From Bdellovibrionales bacterium GWA2_49_15 (lineage in GTDB: Bacteria > Bdellovibrionota > Bacteriovoracia > Bacteriovoracales > Bacteriovoracaceae), in the NCBI GenBank assembly GCA_001769855.1, contig MEPP01000009.1:124001-188000 (forward strand): a stretch of 64,000 nt of DNA, read 5' to 3'. Position 1 is the stretch's first letter. Each line of letters opens with the position of its first letter. The notes beneath the pieces were generated by a model. The model did not search any database. It was not told the origin of the DNA and saw nothing but the letters and a program-made list of their open reading frames with translations. Shown piece by piece: positions 1 through 8,757 of this stretch. The translations under genes were made by a program, and so were the position numbers.

Positions 1-325
1 CTCCGTAGATGAAAAAACCACCCGCGAACCCCAGTCCCTTGGCGACCGCCTGGGCCCACATGGGATAGGTGGCCACCGATTGGCAAATCCACTCAAAAAG
101 ATAGAGGGCCGGACTCAAGGCCAGCCCCATACAAGACAAGGACACAATCAAAATGGGGACGAAGACGACGACGAAGCCAAAACTTTGGAAGCTGCGAACG
201 AAACTTTCAAAGATTCCCGCCAAACCGCGCTTGTGCGACCTGGTGGAGTGGACGTCAATAAACTGTGGCCGCTTTCTGGCCTGTTTTTCTATTTTAATAC
301 CTTCACCATTGACTTCTCGTGACAC
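1..325 (-). CDS. N-terminal part of an unidentified membrane protein (cut by window edge)
   Basis: An open frame of 108 codons runs leftward off the window from a GTG at 323-325. A GGAG lies 8 bases before that GTG on the minus strand. The first ~45 residues are polar and basic. They are followed by a long hydrophobic stretch (about residues 48-75, including FVVVFVPILIVSLSCMGLAL) and a second apolar segment near the cut end (GLGFAGGFFIYG), so this is the start of an integral membrane protein with a cytoplasmic N-terminus. No catalytic motif is visible in the part present. I do not recognise the family. The region contains only antisense shadow frames on the plus strand. Confidence 0.6.
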   Translation of the reverse strand, partial: MSREVNGEGIKIEKQARKRPQFIDVHSTRSHKRGLAGIFESFVRSFQSFGFVVVFVPILIVSLSCMGLALSPALYLFEWICQSVATYPMWAQAVAKGLGFAGGFFIYG

Positions 326-430
326 AATTCAATCTCCAATACTTGAATGCCACCAGTATTCATCATACCATGGAACTCAAAAAATCACGGATGAGAGGTC
401 AAGGGTACAGATTGCCCGGGGGTTAAAGCG

Positions 431-1258
431 ATGGTTGCTAAACAAAATTTCGAGGAATTAACTAGAGACCTGCCGAATGTTGGCAAAACCCTCTTTGTGC
501 CGCTCCTGGGGCGGGCGCGGGCCAAACAGTTCAACATCTCCTTTGAGGATACGAAGGCGGAGCAGCTGGCGCAAGATTATGAGCTGGGTCGCCACATCTC
601 GCTAAGCTCCCTCTTTAGCAAGGCATGTATCGTGCGCGCCCGGGCCTTTGATACCTGGGCGTCCCAAGGGCTGGGAGCGGACGGTATTCTGATTTCTCTG
701 GGTGCGGGATTATGCACCCGCCACCAGCGCCTGGCGCGGGAGGCCCAAAACGCTCTCACCTTTGAAGTTGATTTCCCCGAGGTGATTGGGCTTAAGCGAA
801 AGCTCTACGGCGAGGGCCCGGGCCAGCATTTTTTGGCCTCCAATATTTTAGATGAGGCATGGGTTCTGGAAGTCCAAAAAATTCTCCAGACCCAGGGACG
901 AAGAAATCCGCACTTTTTTATCACTCTGGAAGGTGTCGCCATGTACCTAACACCCGAGCAGATTACCACCCTCATGAAGCTGCTCAAACATCATTTTCCC
1001 AGTGCCCAGTTTTCCTTTGATTACATCAACCGACTCTTTGTCTCCAGGGCCTACCTGCTTCCGGCAATTAACAAGACCAACTCCCAATTTCATTTCGCCC
1101 CGTCTTGTATCCAGGCCTTTGCCAAAGAGCACCAGCTCACACTCATGTCCGACAAATCCATCGTGACTGATCTGCTCGACCAATCCACGCTGGGCAAACT
1201 TTTCCGCAAAGGCCCATGGAGCGGAATTTACAAGATGGCCCTGTTTCAGCTCCCCTAA
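431..1258 (+). CDS. Class I SAM-dependent methyltransferase, LCMT/COG3315-like
   Basis: The 275-residue protein resembles the leucine carboxyl methyltransferase/PPM1-like family, often annotated as O-methyltransferases of polyketide or small-molecule metabolism. Visible marks are the FVPLLGRARAKQF stretch near residue 22, an RARAFD motif before the SAM site, the Gly-rich SAM loop ISLGAGLCTRHQRL (about residues 90-103; family form GAGLDTR), and FEVDFPEVIGLKR, which matches the acidic strand-2 motif that holds the ribose. There is no signal peptide, so it is cytosolic. The start has only a loose G-rich region upstream. The substrate cannot be deduced. Its neighbours, a membrane protein and a secreted nucleotidase, give no pathway clue. 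Confidence 0.75.
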   Translation: MVAKQNFEELTRDLPNVGKTLFVPLLGRARAKQFNISFEDTKAEQLAQDYELGRHISLSSLFSKACIVRARAFDTWASQGLGADGILISLGAGLCTRHQRLAREAQNALTFEVDFPEVIGLKRKLYGEGPGQHFLASNILDEAWVLEVQKILQTQGRRNPHFFITLEGVAMYLTPEQITTLMKLLKHHFPSAQFSFDYINRLFVSRAYLLPAINKTNSQFHFAPSCIQAFAKEHQLTLMSDKSIVTDLLDQSTLGKLFRKGPWSGIYKMALFQLP

Positions 1259-1376
1259 ATAAGCGGCAATTTTTTTCTGCTCTTGACCAGCACGCCCCAG
1301 ACTCTTGGGCCTCAATTCCTTTGCTCCGAGAAGCCGGCATACTAATGACCGCTTACGGCGCACAAGGAAAACAATT

Positions 1377-2999
1377 ATGAGAAAATACTCTCGTGTTCTA
1401 CTCTGTCTCATTTGCCTCTTGCTAATTGCTCCCTTTCAAGGGGCCTTGGCAAACCTAATCCAGATTCTGCACACCAATGATACCCACTCGCACCTGGATC
1501 ATGCCATACACCGGCCATGGCTGGGAGGCTATGCCCGTCTCAAGACTTTGATTGACGAGAAAAAGGCATGGGGCAAGGCCAACGGCATGGGGAATCTGGT
1601 CATGGATGCCGGAGATTATCTGGAAGGCAATATTTATTATCTGGCGGAAAAGGGAAAGCGCACCTACGAGATTTATGGTTCTGTCGGATATGATGTATCG
1701 GTCATCGGGAATCATGACTATCTCATGGGAAGTCGGGACCTCGATGAACTTTTTGGCGCGGTTCATCCCTCCTTCACCCTTTTAGGTGCAAATTTTTACA
1801 TCGATGCCAAATATAAAAATGTCAATCAAACCATCAAGCCTTATACCGAGATGGTGATTAATGGCGTGAAGGTGGGCATTGTGGGTGTCACCTTAAACGA
1901 CGTCCTCTATAAGTGGCGCATTCAAGAAGGTGGAATTACCTCGGAAGTGGACGCAGCCAAAACATACGCCCGCATTTTGCGCGAGCGTGGAAATGAGGTG
2001 ATTGTTCTCCTCTCCCACGCCGGCCTGGGAAAAGATAAAAAGATTGCCAAAAAAGTTCCCGAGATCGATGTCATTATCGGCGGTCACAGCCATGACGAAA
2101 CCTTCCAAATCTTCTGGCAGAAAAGTAAGGGTGGAAAAAGGGTCGCTATCGTTCAGGCCGGCCAACATGCTGAGTGGTTAGGCCAGATGATTCTGGATTA
2201 TAATAAGACCAAAAAGACCCTGAAGATCGCCCAGTACCAGCTTATTCCGGTCACCAATAAAGATGTGGATCAGCAGGTGGCGGACAAAATTCAAGATGCC
2301 AATCTGCCTCTCTACGAGCTGTACGGAGAAGACTGGTTAAATACCGTCGTCGGCCAATCGGAGCTTCGCCCGATCTATCGCGGGGGCAATCCAAAAGTGT
2401 GGCATTTCTTTATCAACGATGCCATGAGAGAAACGGCCCGCGCCGATTTTTCACTCAACGTCAGTGCCCTGTCGGGATCAAACTTTCCAGTGGAAGGCAA
2501 GATTACCCGCCGCGATCTGTATAATTCCAATCCGCGAACCTTTGAGTTTGAAAATAAATACGGCTATGACATCAACACCGCGGAAGTGCGCGGAGTTTGG
2601 GTTGCCCTGGTCGCCAAGGTGGTGACGCGTTTTGGCCTGCCACTCTACCTAAGCGGGCTGGAGTTTGATTATAAAAAGAAAGGCAGTGGCACCTGGGATG
2701 ACAAGTATTCCATCTCCAACCTGCGTATCCGCGGAGAGAAATTAAAATTAACCAAAAATTACAAGATGAGTATGTGCGAGGCCATCGTACGCGGCGGGTT
2801 TGCCATCACTCCCTGGGTTCGTCTCCTGCTCAAGCGTCCGGACAACACCAAAGTTTCCATGTGGCAATCCATGGAAGACCGTTTGAAGTTGTATCCTGTG
2901 GTTAAAGAAAGTTATCTCGATGACAATTTTGGTCGCACACCGGCCAGTGCCAATAAGGTGGAACATATGTATATTCCGCCCAGAAGTCGCTCAAACTAA
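1377..2999 (+). CDS. Secreted bifunctional metallophosphatase / 5'-nucleotidase (UshA family)
   Basis: The 540-residue protein has a signal peptide (basic n-region MRKYSR, hydrophobic core, cleavage near ALA-N), so it acts in the periplasm or at the surface. The N-terminal calcineurin-like metallophosphoesterase domain carries the di-metal motifs HTNDTHSHLDH, MDAGDYLEG, GNHDY and GGHSHDE. The C-terminal half fits the 5'-nucleotidase substrate domain. Members hydrolyse extracellular nucleotides or sugar-nucleotides to nucleosides for salvage. I chose the ATG at 1377 because AAGGA precedes it and the signal peptide starts there; the frame is open 24 codons further upstream. The last bases overlap the stop of the convergent gene on the other strand. 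Confidence 0.85.
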   Translation: MRKYSRVLLCLICLLLIAPFQGALANLIQILHTNDTHSHLDHAIHRPWLGGYARLKTLIDEKKAWGKANGMGNLVMDAGDYLEGNIYYLAEKGKRTYEIYGSVGYDVSVIGNHDYLMGSRDLDELFGAVHPSFTLLGANFYIDAKYKNVNQTIKPYTEMVINGVKVGIVGVTLNDVLYKWRIQEGGITSEVDAAKTYARILRERGNEVIVLLSHAGLGKDKKIAKKVPEIDVIIGGHSHDETFQIFWQKSKGGKRVAIVQAGQHAEWLGQMILDYNKTKKTLKIAQYQLIPVTNKDVDQQVADKIQDANLPLYELYGEDWLNTVVGQSELRPIYRGGNPKVWHFFINDAMRETARADFSLNVSALSGSNFPVEGKITRRDLYNSNPRTFEFENKYGYDINTAEVRGVWVALVAKVVTRFGLPLYLSGLEFDYKKKGSGTWDDKYSISNLRIRGEKLKLTKNYKMSMCEAIVRGGFAITPWVRLLLKRPDNTKVSMWQSMEDRLKLYPVVKESYLDDNFGRTPASANKVEHMYIPPRSRSN

Positions 3000-3820
3000 A
3001 ATCGTGCACCCGCCGCCAAACCATAAGTGCGGTGGCGGGCCTTTAGCCCTTCGCGGTTTTCAATTTCAGACAGACCACCTTCGAGGTTCAGGAAGAGTCC
3101 TTTCACCGCAACATCTCCCTGGGCCGCCTGCAAAATTTCAGCACCTAAGTTAATCCCCCGGGTCTTAAATTCATTCTCCAAGTTGATATCGCTCTGAGTT
3201 TGCACGCTGATGGTGGAATGAACCTTGTTTTCATCCTGGAATCCGAGCACATAAACCAAAAATTGGGGAGAGGCGCGATAGCCGATCAGGCCTCCGTAGT
3301 CGGTTGACTTCAAGGTGCTATTGCCGGTAACGGTATCAAAATCTTCCGCCTTATCAAAAATTCCCGCTTTAGAAACATCCCGCTCTTTTTTGTAACCGTA
3401 TGTTCCCATAACGGCCAATTTGAGACCATTCTCTACCCCACCCGGCTTTCCGAAAAATTGAAACTTTCCACCGAAGCGATAATGGGACTCACTGCGCTTG
3501 GAAAAGATAAAATCCAGGCGCGACAGGATTCCCACATCCACCCCGTACCCGAACTCATTGGAGACAGAATACTCAACATTGCGGTCAAACACGATGGCGC
3601 TGGGAGTGTTGTTAATAAGATCTTTGGTCTGGCGGGTGCGGGCCATGCTCACCTTGTGGGATGAGCCAAAGCCGGCCTGGCCGCGCAGGCCCAGCGTCTT
3701 GCCGGTTGTTTCAGGCGTCTGAAAACGTACCGTGGGTGAATGAAAATCCACATCCAGCTTACTCGAGCCACAGCTGACAAAAACAAAAAGCATCAGGCAT
3801 CTGATGAAGAGCTGGAACAT
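2996..3820 (-). CDS. Predicted outer-membrane lipoprotein, beta-rich
   Basis: The 274-residue protein begins with a lipoprotein signal (MFQLFIRCLMLFVFVSC), with the lipobox cysteine at residue 17. The rest is rich in alternating polar and apolar strands and ends in AAGARF, a C-terminal aromatic as in outer-membrane beta-barrels. No family is recognised. A good ribosome site (GGGAG, 6 bases before ATG) fixes the start. It is the last gene of a leftward run (57-aa membrane protein, sdaA, 103-aa protein, this gene), with a 19-base gap from the gene before it. The functional link to serine metabolism is unclear. Confidence 0.65.
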   Translation of the reverse strand: MFQLFIRCLMLFVFVSCGSSKLDVDFHSPTVRFQTPETTGKTLGLRGQAGFGSSHKVSMARTRQTKDLINNTPSAIVFDRNVEYSVSNEFGYGVDVGILSRLDFIFSKRSESHYRFGGKFQFFGKPGGVENGLKLAVMGTYGYKKERDVSKAGIFDKAEDFDTVTGNSTLKSTDYGGLIGYRASPQFLVYVLGFQDENKVHSTISVQTQSDINLENEFKTRGINLGAEILQAAQGDVAVKGLFLNLEGGLSEIENREGLKARHRTYGLAAGARF

Positions 3821-3839
3821 AAAAAACTCCCGTGAATAA

Positions 3840-4151
3840 CTACGAAGCAGGGGTAGCGGTAGCAGCAGGGGCCGGTGCGGCCTTGACTTCCGGTGGAAAG
3901 AATTTTTTCTCGATAAACTCAGTCACATCGGCAAGCGGCACGGCCTTCTCTTTGTGAAAGGTGAGACAGTCGCGGATATAACGGGCCTGATAGGCATCCA
4001 CGCCGGAGATGGAGCTTTCTTTTTTCAAGGACTCAATGATTTCCACAAATCGGGCATGCAGTTGGACTGGCTTGGTGGCCTTGTAGGCTTCCAGCAGTTC
4101 AATTAACTGTTGGCATTTTTCACCGCTCAAACGAAAATTTTCAGAACTCAT
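3840..4151 (-). CDS. Small conserved-looking hypothetical protein downstream of sdaA
   Basis: The 103-residue protein is soluble and mostly helical, ending in an Ala/Pro/Thr-rich tail. I do not recognise it. The start is the ATG at 4149-4151 after GGGAGGAG; the in-frame TTG upstream overlaps that ribosome site and is not needed. It lies 18 bases after the stop of the serine dehydratase gene and 19 bases before the outer-membrane lipoprotein, so it is almost certainly co-transcribed with both. Two cysteines (CQQL and RDCLTF) are present but form no known metal motif. Confidence 0.6.
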   Translation of the reverse strand: MSSENFRLSGEKCQQLIELLEAYKATKPVQLHARFVEIIESLKKESSISGVDAYQARYIRDCLTFHKEKAVPLADVTEFIEKKFFPPEVKAAPAPAATATPAS

Positions 4152-4169
4152 AACTCCTCCCAAAATTGT

Positions 4170-5561
4170 CTAACATTCTGTCACATTCACCGCCAAGCCG
4201 CCAGTGGAAGTCTCCTTGTATTTGCTCTGCATATCTAGTCCGGTGTCTCGCATAGTTTTGATAACTTTATCCAGACTCACCTGGTGGTGCCCGTCCCCCA
4301 TTAAGGCCAGGCGGCTTGCATTAATCGCCTTGATCGCCCCCATGGCATTGCGCTCAATACAGGGAATCTGAACCAGCCCTCCCACCGGGTCGCAGGTCAG
4401 CCCTAAGTTATGTTCCATGGCAATCTCGGCCGCATTCTCCACCTGCCAGATTGACCCGCCTAGCACTTCCGTCAGGCCGGCGGCGGCCATGGAGCATGCC
4501 ACGCCCACCTCTCCCTGGCAGCCGACCTCGGCGCCGGAGATGGAGGCATTTTTTTTATATAAAATACCCACGGCCCCAGCAGTGAGAAGGAAGTCCAAAA
4601 TCCCTTGGTCGGTGGCACCGGCGCAAAAACGGCGATAATACAGCAGCACCGCCGGAATAATACCGGCGGCCCCGTTGGTGGGAGCGGTGACCACACGTCC
4701 ACCCGAGGCGTTCTCTTCGTTCACCGCCAGGGCGTAAAGATTGACCCAGTCAAGCACCTCCAGAGGATCGGGAACAAAATAGGCCCCGCGCTTTTCTTTA
4801 ATCGCCAGTAATTTTTTGTAAGTCTCCGGCGCTCTTCGGGAAAGCTGGGTCGCGCCGGGTAGCACTCCGGTTTCCGCCAGCCCATTCTTCACACACTCCT
4901 GCATAGTCTGCCAAATTTTCCCCAGCCCCTGCTGAACTTCAGCACGGCTTAGCCAAGCTTCTTCCTTGCATGCCATTAAGGCCGAAATTTTTATTTTTTC
5001 GCGGATACATAGCTCAAGCAACTCCTGGCCTGAAGAAAAGCTCAAAGGCCCGGTGGCACGCTCCCCAATTTTAGCGCCTCCGCCGTCATCCACCACAAAG
5101 CCACCGCCAATGGAGTAGTAGTTTTGCTGAAAGATCAGCAACTCTCCCGGCCCATAAGCGCGAAAGCTCATTCCGTTGGGATGAAGCGGGAGAGACTGCT
5201 GGCGCAAAAAATGAATGTGTCGGTTTAGATCAAAAGAAATCTTCCTCTTGCCTAAAAGATGCAGCCGGCCCTGCTGACGGGCCAGGTCAAAAATATTCTG
5301 GGCCCTCAGGTTGTCCACCGATTCGGGGGCTTCGCCTGAGAGTCCGAGCACCAGGGCGCGCTCGATACCGTGGCCTTTGCCGGTCCAGGCCAGGCTGGAG
5401 AAGAGATCAATTTCCACCGCTCCTACGCTATCGAGGTCGAGGCCTTTTTTCACCAGAGCGTTGACGAAACGGAGCGCCGCCTTCATCGGCCCCACGGTGT
5501 GCGAAGAGGAGGGACCAATGCCTATTTTGAAGATATCGAAGACGCTGATATCGGAACTCAT
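4170..5561 (-). CDS. sdaA: L-serine ammonia-lyase, single-chain iron-sulfur type
   Basis: The 463-residue enzyme deaminates L-serine to pyruvate and ammonia with a [4Fe-4S] cluster. The N-terminal beta domain starts with the family signature [11 protein letters not shown] (residues 16-26). The catalytic alpha domain has [17 protein letters not shown] and the cysteines expected to bind the cluster, at about 348, 390 and 401. The chain ends in Cys463. In the Legionella enzyme the C-terminal cysteine reaches into the active site and acts as fourth cluster ligand, and the same arrangement is likely here. The start ATG overlaps the stop of the upstream 57-aa membrane-protein gene (ATGA), which implies translational coupling. 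Confidence 0.92.
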   Translation of the reverse strand: MSSDISVFDIFKIGIGPSSSHTVGPMKAALRFVNALVKKGLDLDSVGAVEIDLFSSLAWTGKGHGIERALVLGLSGEAPESVDNLRAQNIFDLARQQGRLHLLGKRKISFDLNRHIHFLRQQSLPLHPNGMSFRAYGPGELLIFQQNYYSIGGGFVVDDGGGAKIGERATGPLSFSSGQELLELCIREKIKISALMACKEEAWLSRAEVQQGLGKIWQTMQECVKNGLAETGVLPGATQLSRRAPETYKKLLAIKEKRGAYFVPDPLEVLDWVNLYALAVNEENASGGRVVTAPTNGAAGIIPAVLLYYRRFCAGATDQGILDFLLTAGAVGILYKKNASISGAEVGCQGEVGVACSMAAAGLTEVLGGSIWQVENAAEIAMEHNLGLTCDPVGGLVQIPCIERNAMGAIKAINASRLALMGDGHHQVSLDKVIKTMRDTGLDMQSKYKETSTGGLAVNVTEC

Positions 5562-5731
5562 TCTTTGATGACTCGGTAGTCGGCCTCGACAATCCCCTCA
5601 TCCACCGCCGACTTGGCCTGGGCCCCTGCCCTACTGCGATAAGATTTTATCCTCTTAGGCCTTCGTAAAAATGATCGAAAAAGTTGGTATAGGCAGAAAA
5701 ATAAGACCAGTCGGAGGATAAACGCCATCAT
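5558..5731 (-). CDS. Small single-span membrane protein translationally coupled to sdaA
   Basis: The 57-residue protein has one N-terminal hydrophobic helix ([15 protein letters not shown]), then a strongly basic stretch ([12 protein letters not shown]) and an acidic tail ending in VIKE. This is a typical inner-membrane anchor with a cytoplasmic tail. The ATG at 5729-5731 is chosen because GAGGAG lies 9 bases upstream. The TGA stop overlaps the ATG of sdaA. It may belong to a family of small membrane proteins of unknown function, and no role can be assigned. The tight coupling suggests that it is made together with serine dehydratase. Confidence 0.6.
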   Translation of the reverse strand: MMAFILRLVLFFCLYQLFRSFLRRPKRIKSYRSRAGAQAKSAVDEGIVEADYRVIKE

Positions 5732-5811
5732 AATAAAGATCTCCTCAAGGAAAAGCACTGGCTAAATCATATCAAATTTCCCATAATTAGCTCTCCATCT
5801 AAGGAGTGAGC

Positions 5812-7416
5812 ATGGCCAATAATCCGAACGAAAATGAGCAAGCACAGATAATTCATTGGGCCGATATGACTGCCGACCGCATTATTAAACAAAAGGGCGA
5901 TAAAGGCCAGTATGTCTTGGCCTCAGGCATTACTCCCTCGGGCGTGGTGCATTTTGGGAACTTCCGAGAAACAATTACGGTTGATTTTGTCGCTCGGGCA
6001 CTGCGGGCGCGGGGTAAAAAAGTCAGATTTATTTTTTCCTGGGACGATTACGACACCTTCCGCAAAATTCCCGCCAATATGCCCAAGCAGGAGGAGTTAA
6101 AAAAATACCTCTTCCAACCTATCGTCGATACACCCGATCCCTTTGAGCGCGATGAGAGCTACGCCGCCCACCACGAAAAAAATTATGAGGCCCAGTTGGA
6201 GAAGGTGGGAATCGAGGTGGAGGCCATCTATCAGGCCAAAAAATATCGAAAGGGTGATTACAAAGAGCAAATTAAGTTGGCCCTCACGAAACGCCAGGCG
6301 ATTGTCGATATCCTCAACAAATATCGCGCCGAACCACTTGAGGATTCCTGGATGCCTCTCAACATCTACTGCTCCAAGTGCAATCGGGATAAAACCGATC
6401 ACATCAAGTGGGATGGACAATGGGAAATCTCGTATACCTGTGAGCTGTGCGGCCATCAGGGCAGTGAAAATTTACAAACCACCTCGAGGGCCAAGCTACC
6501 CTGGCGAGTGGACTGGCCGATGCGCTGGGTTTTCGAGGGAGTCGATTTTGAACCCGGAGGAAAGGACCATTCCAGCGACGGCGGCTCCTACACCACCGCT
6601 CAGGAAATCGTCAAAGAGGTGTTTGGTGGAACCCCGCCGGTTTATCTGCAATATGACTTTGTCAGCATCAAAGGCCGGGGCGGCAAGATGAGCTCGTCCA
6701 AGGGCGATCTGGTCACGGTCAATGATGTGCTCAATATTTATGAGCCCGAGATGGTGCGCTGGATTTTCGCCAGCTACAAATCCAACGTGGACTTCGCCAT
6801 CAGCTTCGACCTGGACGTGATTAAAACCTACGAAGATTTTGATCGCCAGGAACGACTTGCCTACGGACTTGAGGAAGGCAATGACAAAAAAGTGGCCATG
6901 GCAAAAAGAGTTATTGAACTCTCCCAGATCGGTCCCATGCCGACAGTTTGCCCGTTTCAGCCAAGCTTTCGCCATCTCTGCAATGTGCTGCAGATTAATG
7001 ACGGGGATATCAAAAAGACGCGTGTTTTCTACGCCAAAGATATAAAAAATGAGCGCGATGAAAGACGTTTTCAAGAGCGCTCGCGGTGCGCTTTGCATTG
7101 GCTTAAAAATGAGGCCCCGGATGAGTTTAAGTTTACCCTTAATCGAACCCGCCCGGCCCTTGACCTGACCAAAGCTCAGACTGATTTCTTGAATAACCTC
7201 CACGCCTTTTTGGAAAAGGAATGGGACAACTTAAAAAGTGACAAGGAATTGCACGAGAAGCTTTATGAGGTCATCCATTCAGTTCCTGAGTTTGAACCAA
7301 TGATGGGCTTTACCACCCTTTATCAGATTCTTATCTCGCGGGAAAAAGGCCCCAAGCTGGCCAGCTTTATTCTGGCCATTGGAAAAGAGCGGGTCCTTGG
7401 CCTACTTCGCCCCTGA
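5812..7416 (+). CDS. lysS: Lysyl-tRNA synthetase, class I (archaeal type)
   Basis: The 534-residue enzyme charges tRNA-Lys with lysine but belongs to the class I fold, not the usual bacterial class II LysRS. The HIGH-type signature appears as HFGN (residues 47-50) after SGITPSGVV, and the KMSKS loop as KMSSSKGD (from residue 292). Two CxxC pairs (Cys187/190 and Cys210/213) form the zinc-binding insertion expected for this family. The C-terminal helical half is the anticodon-binding region. The ATG at 5812 follows AAGGAG at a 5-base spacing; the GTG at 5806 overlaps that site. The gene appears to be single. Its 3' end overlaps the convergent membrane-protein gene by 15 bases. Confidence 0.92.
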   Translation: MANNPNENEQAQIIHWADMTADRIIKQKGDKGQYVLASGITPSGVVHFGNFRETITVDFVARALRARGKKVRFIFSWDDYDTFRKIPANMPKQEELKKYLFQPIVDTPDPFERDESYAAHHEKNYEAQLEKVGIEVEAIYQAKKYRKGDYKEQIKLALTKRQAIVDILNKYRAEPLEDSWMPLNIYCSKCNRDKTDHIKWDGQWEISYTCELCGHQGSENLQTTSRAKLPWRVDWPMRWVFEGVDFEPGGKDHSSDGGSYTTAQEIVKEVFGGTPPVYLQYDFVSIKGRGGKMSSSKGDLVTVNDVLNIYEPEMVRWIFASYKSNVDFAISFDLDVIKTYEDFDRQERLAYGLEEGNDKKVAMAKRVIELSQIGPMPTVCPFQPSFRHLCNVLQINDGDIKKTRVFYAKDIKNERDERRFQERSRCALHWLKNEAPDEFKFTLNRTRPALDLTKAQTDFLNNLHAFLEKEWDNLKSDKELHEKLYEVIHSVPEFEPMMGFTTLYQILISREKGPKLASFILAIGKERVLGLLRP

Positions 7417-8757
7417 TTGCCATATTCGACTTTTAACTGAATTGTATTTGTCGTAGACGGCATGCTGGGCCAAAGCATCGTGGGCCTTCCACCACATCCC
7501 GATGTTGAGCAATAAAATAATCACCCCGAAGCCAAAGGCATTATGCCACACGGCCTTCCACCATTGCATCACTTTGCCCCCTGCGATGGGGGTCGCGAGC
7601 AATCCCCACAGGCCCAGGGCACCGATATTGGCGGTCACCGCCTTGTAGTTAAAATAGTAAGGCAGCGCCAGGTAAGGTTTGAACTTGATCCACCAGTGAA
7701 TCGAACTTCCAAACAACCATAAAAGCAAAAAGAGTCCGCCAAAGCGAAGGTCCTTAAACGGCCAGAGACCACTTCGCCAGCGGCGCGCCAGCCAGATTGC
7801 CAGAGCGGCGGTGGCCCCGACGTAGAGATACCAGCTAAAGAGAAAGTTAAAGTAGACAAAATCTTCCTGAAAAAAAGAATCCAAAGAAACGTCACTGAAG
7901 AGGTGTGCGCCCTTCATGGTCTGAATCACCAAGGGGGCAGGCCCAAAAAAAGGCCAGGGAGTCCAAAAGCTGGCATGGGCATATTTCAAGATATTGTGCC
8001 AAAAATCTTCAATCCCGGTGGCCCAATGTTGATAGCTAAAAATAAAAGATTGTTCGCCTCCGGGAATTTGCAGCTCTTGGAGATTTCCAATCAGCAAAAA
8101 ACGCATGCCAATCCACACACCGAGATAACCCGTGTAGGCGAAAATGAGCGGTAGCTTTTTTTCTTTTTTGATAAAAGTGCAATGAGCACACCAGAGGATA
8201 AGCACCAGGGCAAGATCAATCCATTGCTCGAAGGCGAAAGAAACCAGGACAAGCGAGAGCGCCCAGGAAAATTTAAAATTGCCTTGCAAAAAGGTTTTTA
8301 AATGCCACAAAAGATAGATGCACAAAAAACAGAACATTAGGGCGCGATCTTCCACCGCCAAGATAAAAAAATTATAAAAGTTCGCCAGCAAAAAAGAGGC
8401 CAAGAGAGCACCCTTCTCCTCCAGGCCAAGCAAGACGAATACCTGGCGGGCCAGGACAAAAATGATGGCGTTCAGAACAAGGTAGAAGGGAAACAAAGTG
8501 ATATTATCGCGCAGGAGATGGGGCAATAGATAGCTGGACCAGCACCAACGAAAGGTTCCCTTGTATTCCAAAGGCAGGAAAATCTCCCGCATTGACAGGC
8601 CGGACATAAGCTTAAATTCGGTGAGTTCCGAGGGGATAAAGCGAAAAAAGAGAAACCACTCCATCATTTTGAAAACCAAAAACAACAGAGCGATATGCCA
8701 CGGCCGAATTTTACTCGCTTCAAATTGCATCAACGAATTCAGAGGTCCCGAGACCAT
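7402..8757 (-). CDS. Polytopic membrane protein, possibly GT-C-like
   Basis: The 451-residue protein has roughly ten hydrophobic spans and many Trp and Phe residues. It begins with a short cytoplasmic segment followed by a span, HIALLFLVFKMMEWFLFF, and later has EDRALMFCF and FEQWIDLA loops. The architecture, with paired acidic residues in early loops, recalls GT-C glycosyltransferases that use polyprenyl-phosphate sugars, but I cannot identify a diagnostic motif. It overlaps the upstream C-methyltransferase gene by 38 bases and follows it in the same leftward operon, which supports a role in cell-surface sugar synthesis. GGGAG lies 9 bases before the start. Confidence 0.6.
   Translation of the reverse strand: MVSGPLNSLMQFEASKIRPWHIALLFLVFKMMEWFLFFRFIPSELTEFKLMSGLSMREIFLPLEYKGTFRWCWSSYLLPHLLRDNITLFPFYLVLNAIIFVLARQVFVLLGLEEKGALLASFLLANFYNFFILAVEDRALMFCFLCIYLLWHLKTFLQGNFKFSWALSLVLVSFAFEQWIDLALVLILWCAHCTFIKKEKKLPLIFAYTGYLGVWIGMRFLLIGNLQELQIPGGEQSFIFSYQHWATGIEDFWHNILKYAHASFWTPWPFFGPAPLVIQTMKGAHLFSDVSLDSFFQEDFVYFNFLFSWYLYVGATAALAIWLARRWRSGLWPFKDLRFGGLFLLLWLFGSSIHWWIKFKPYLALPYYFNYKAVTANIGALGLWGLLATPIAGGKVMQWWKAVWHNAFGFGVIILLLNIGMWWKAHDALAQHAVYDKYNSVKSRIWQSGAK

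Noticed and set aside
3009..3039. GC-rich inverted repeat (CCCGCCGCC / GGTGGCGGG) just after the nucleotidase stop
   Set aside because: It lies inside the coding sequence of the convergent lipoprotein gene, has a 13-base loop and no T-run, so I do not call it a terminator.
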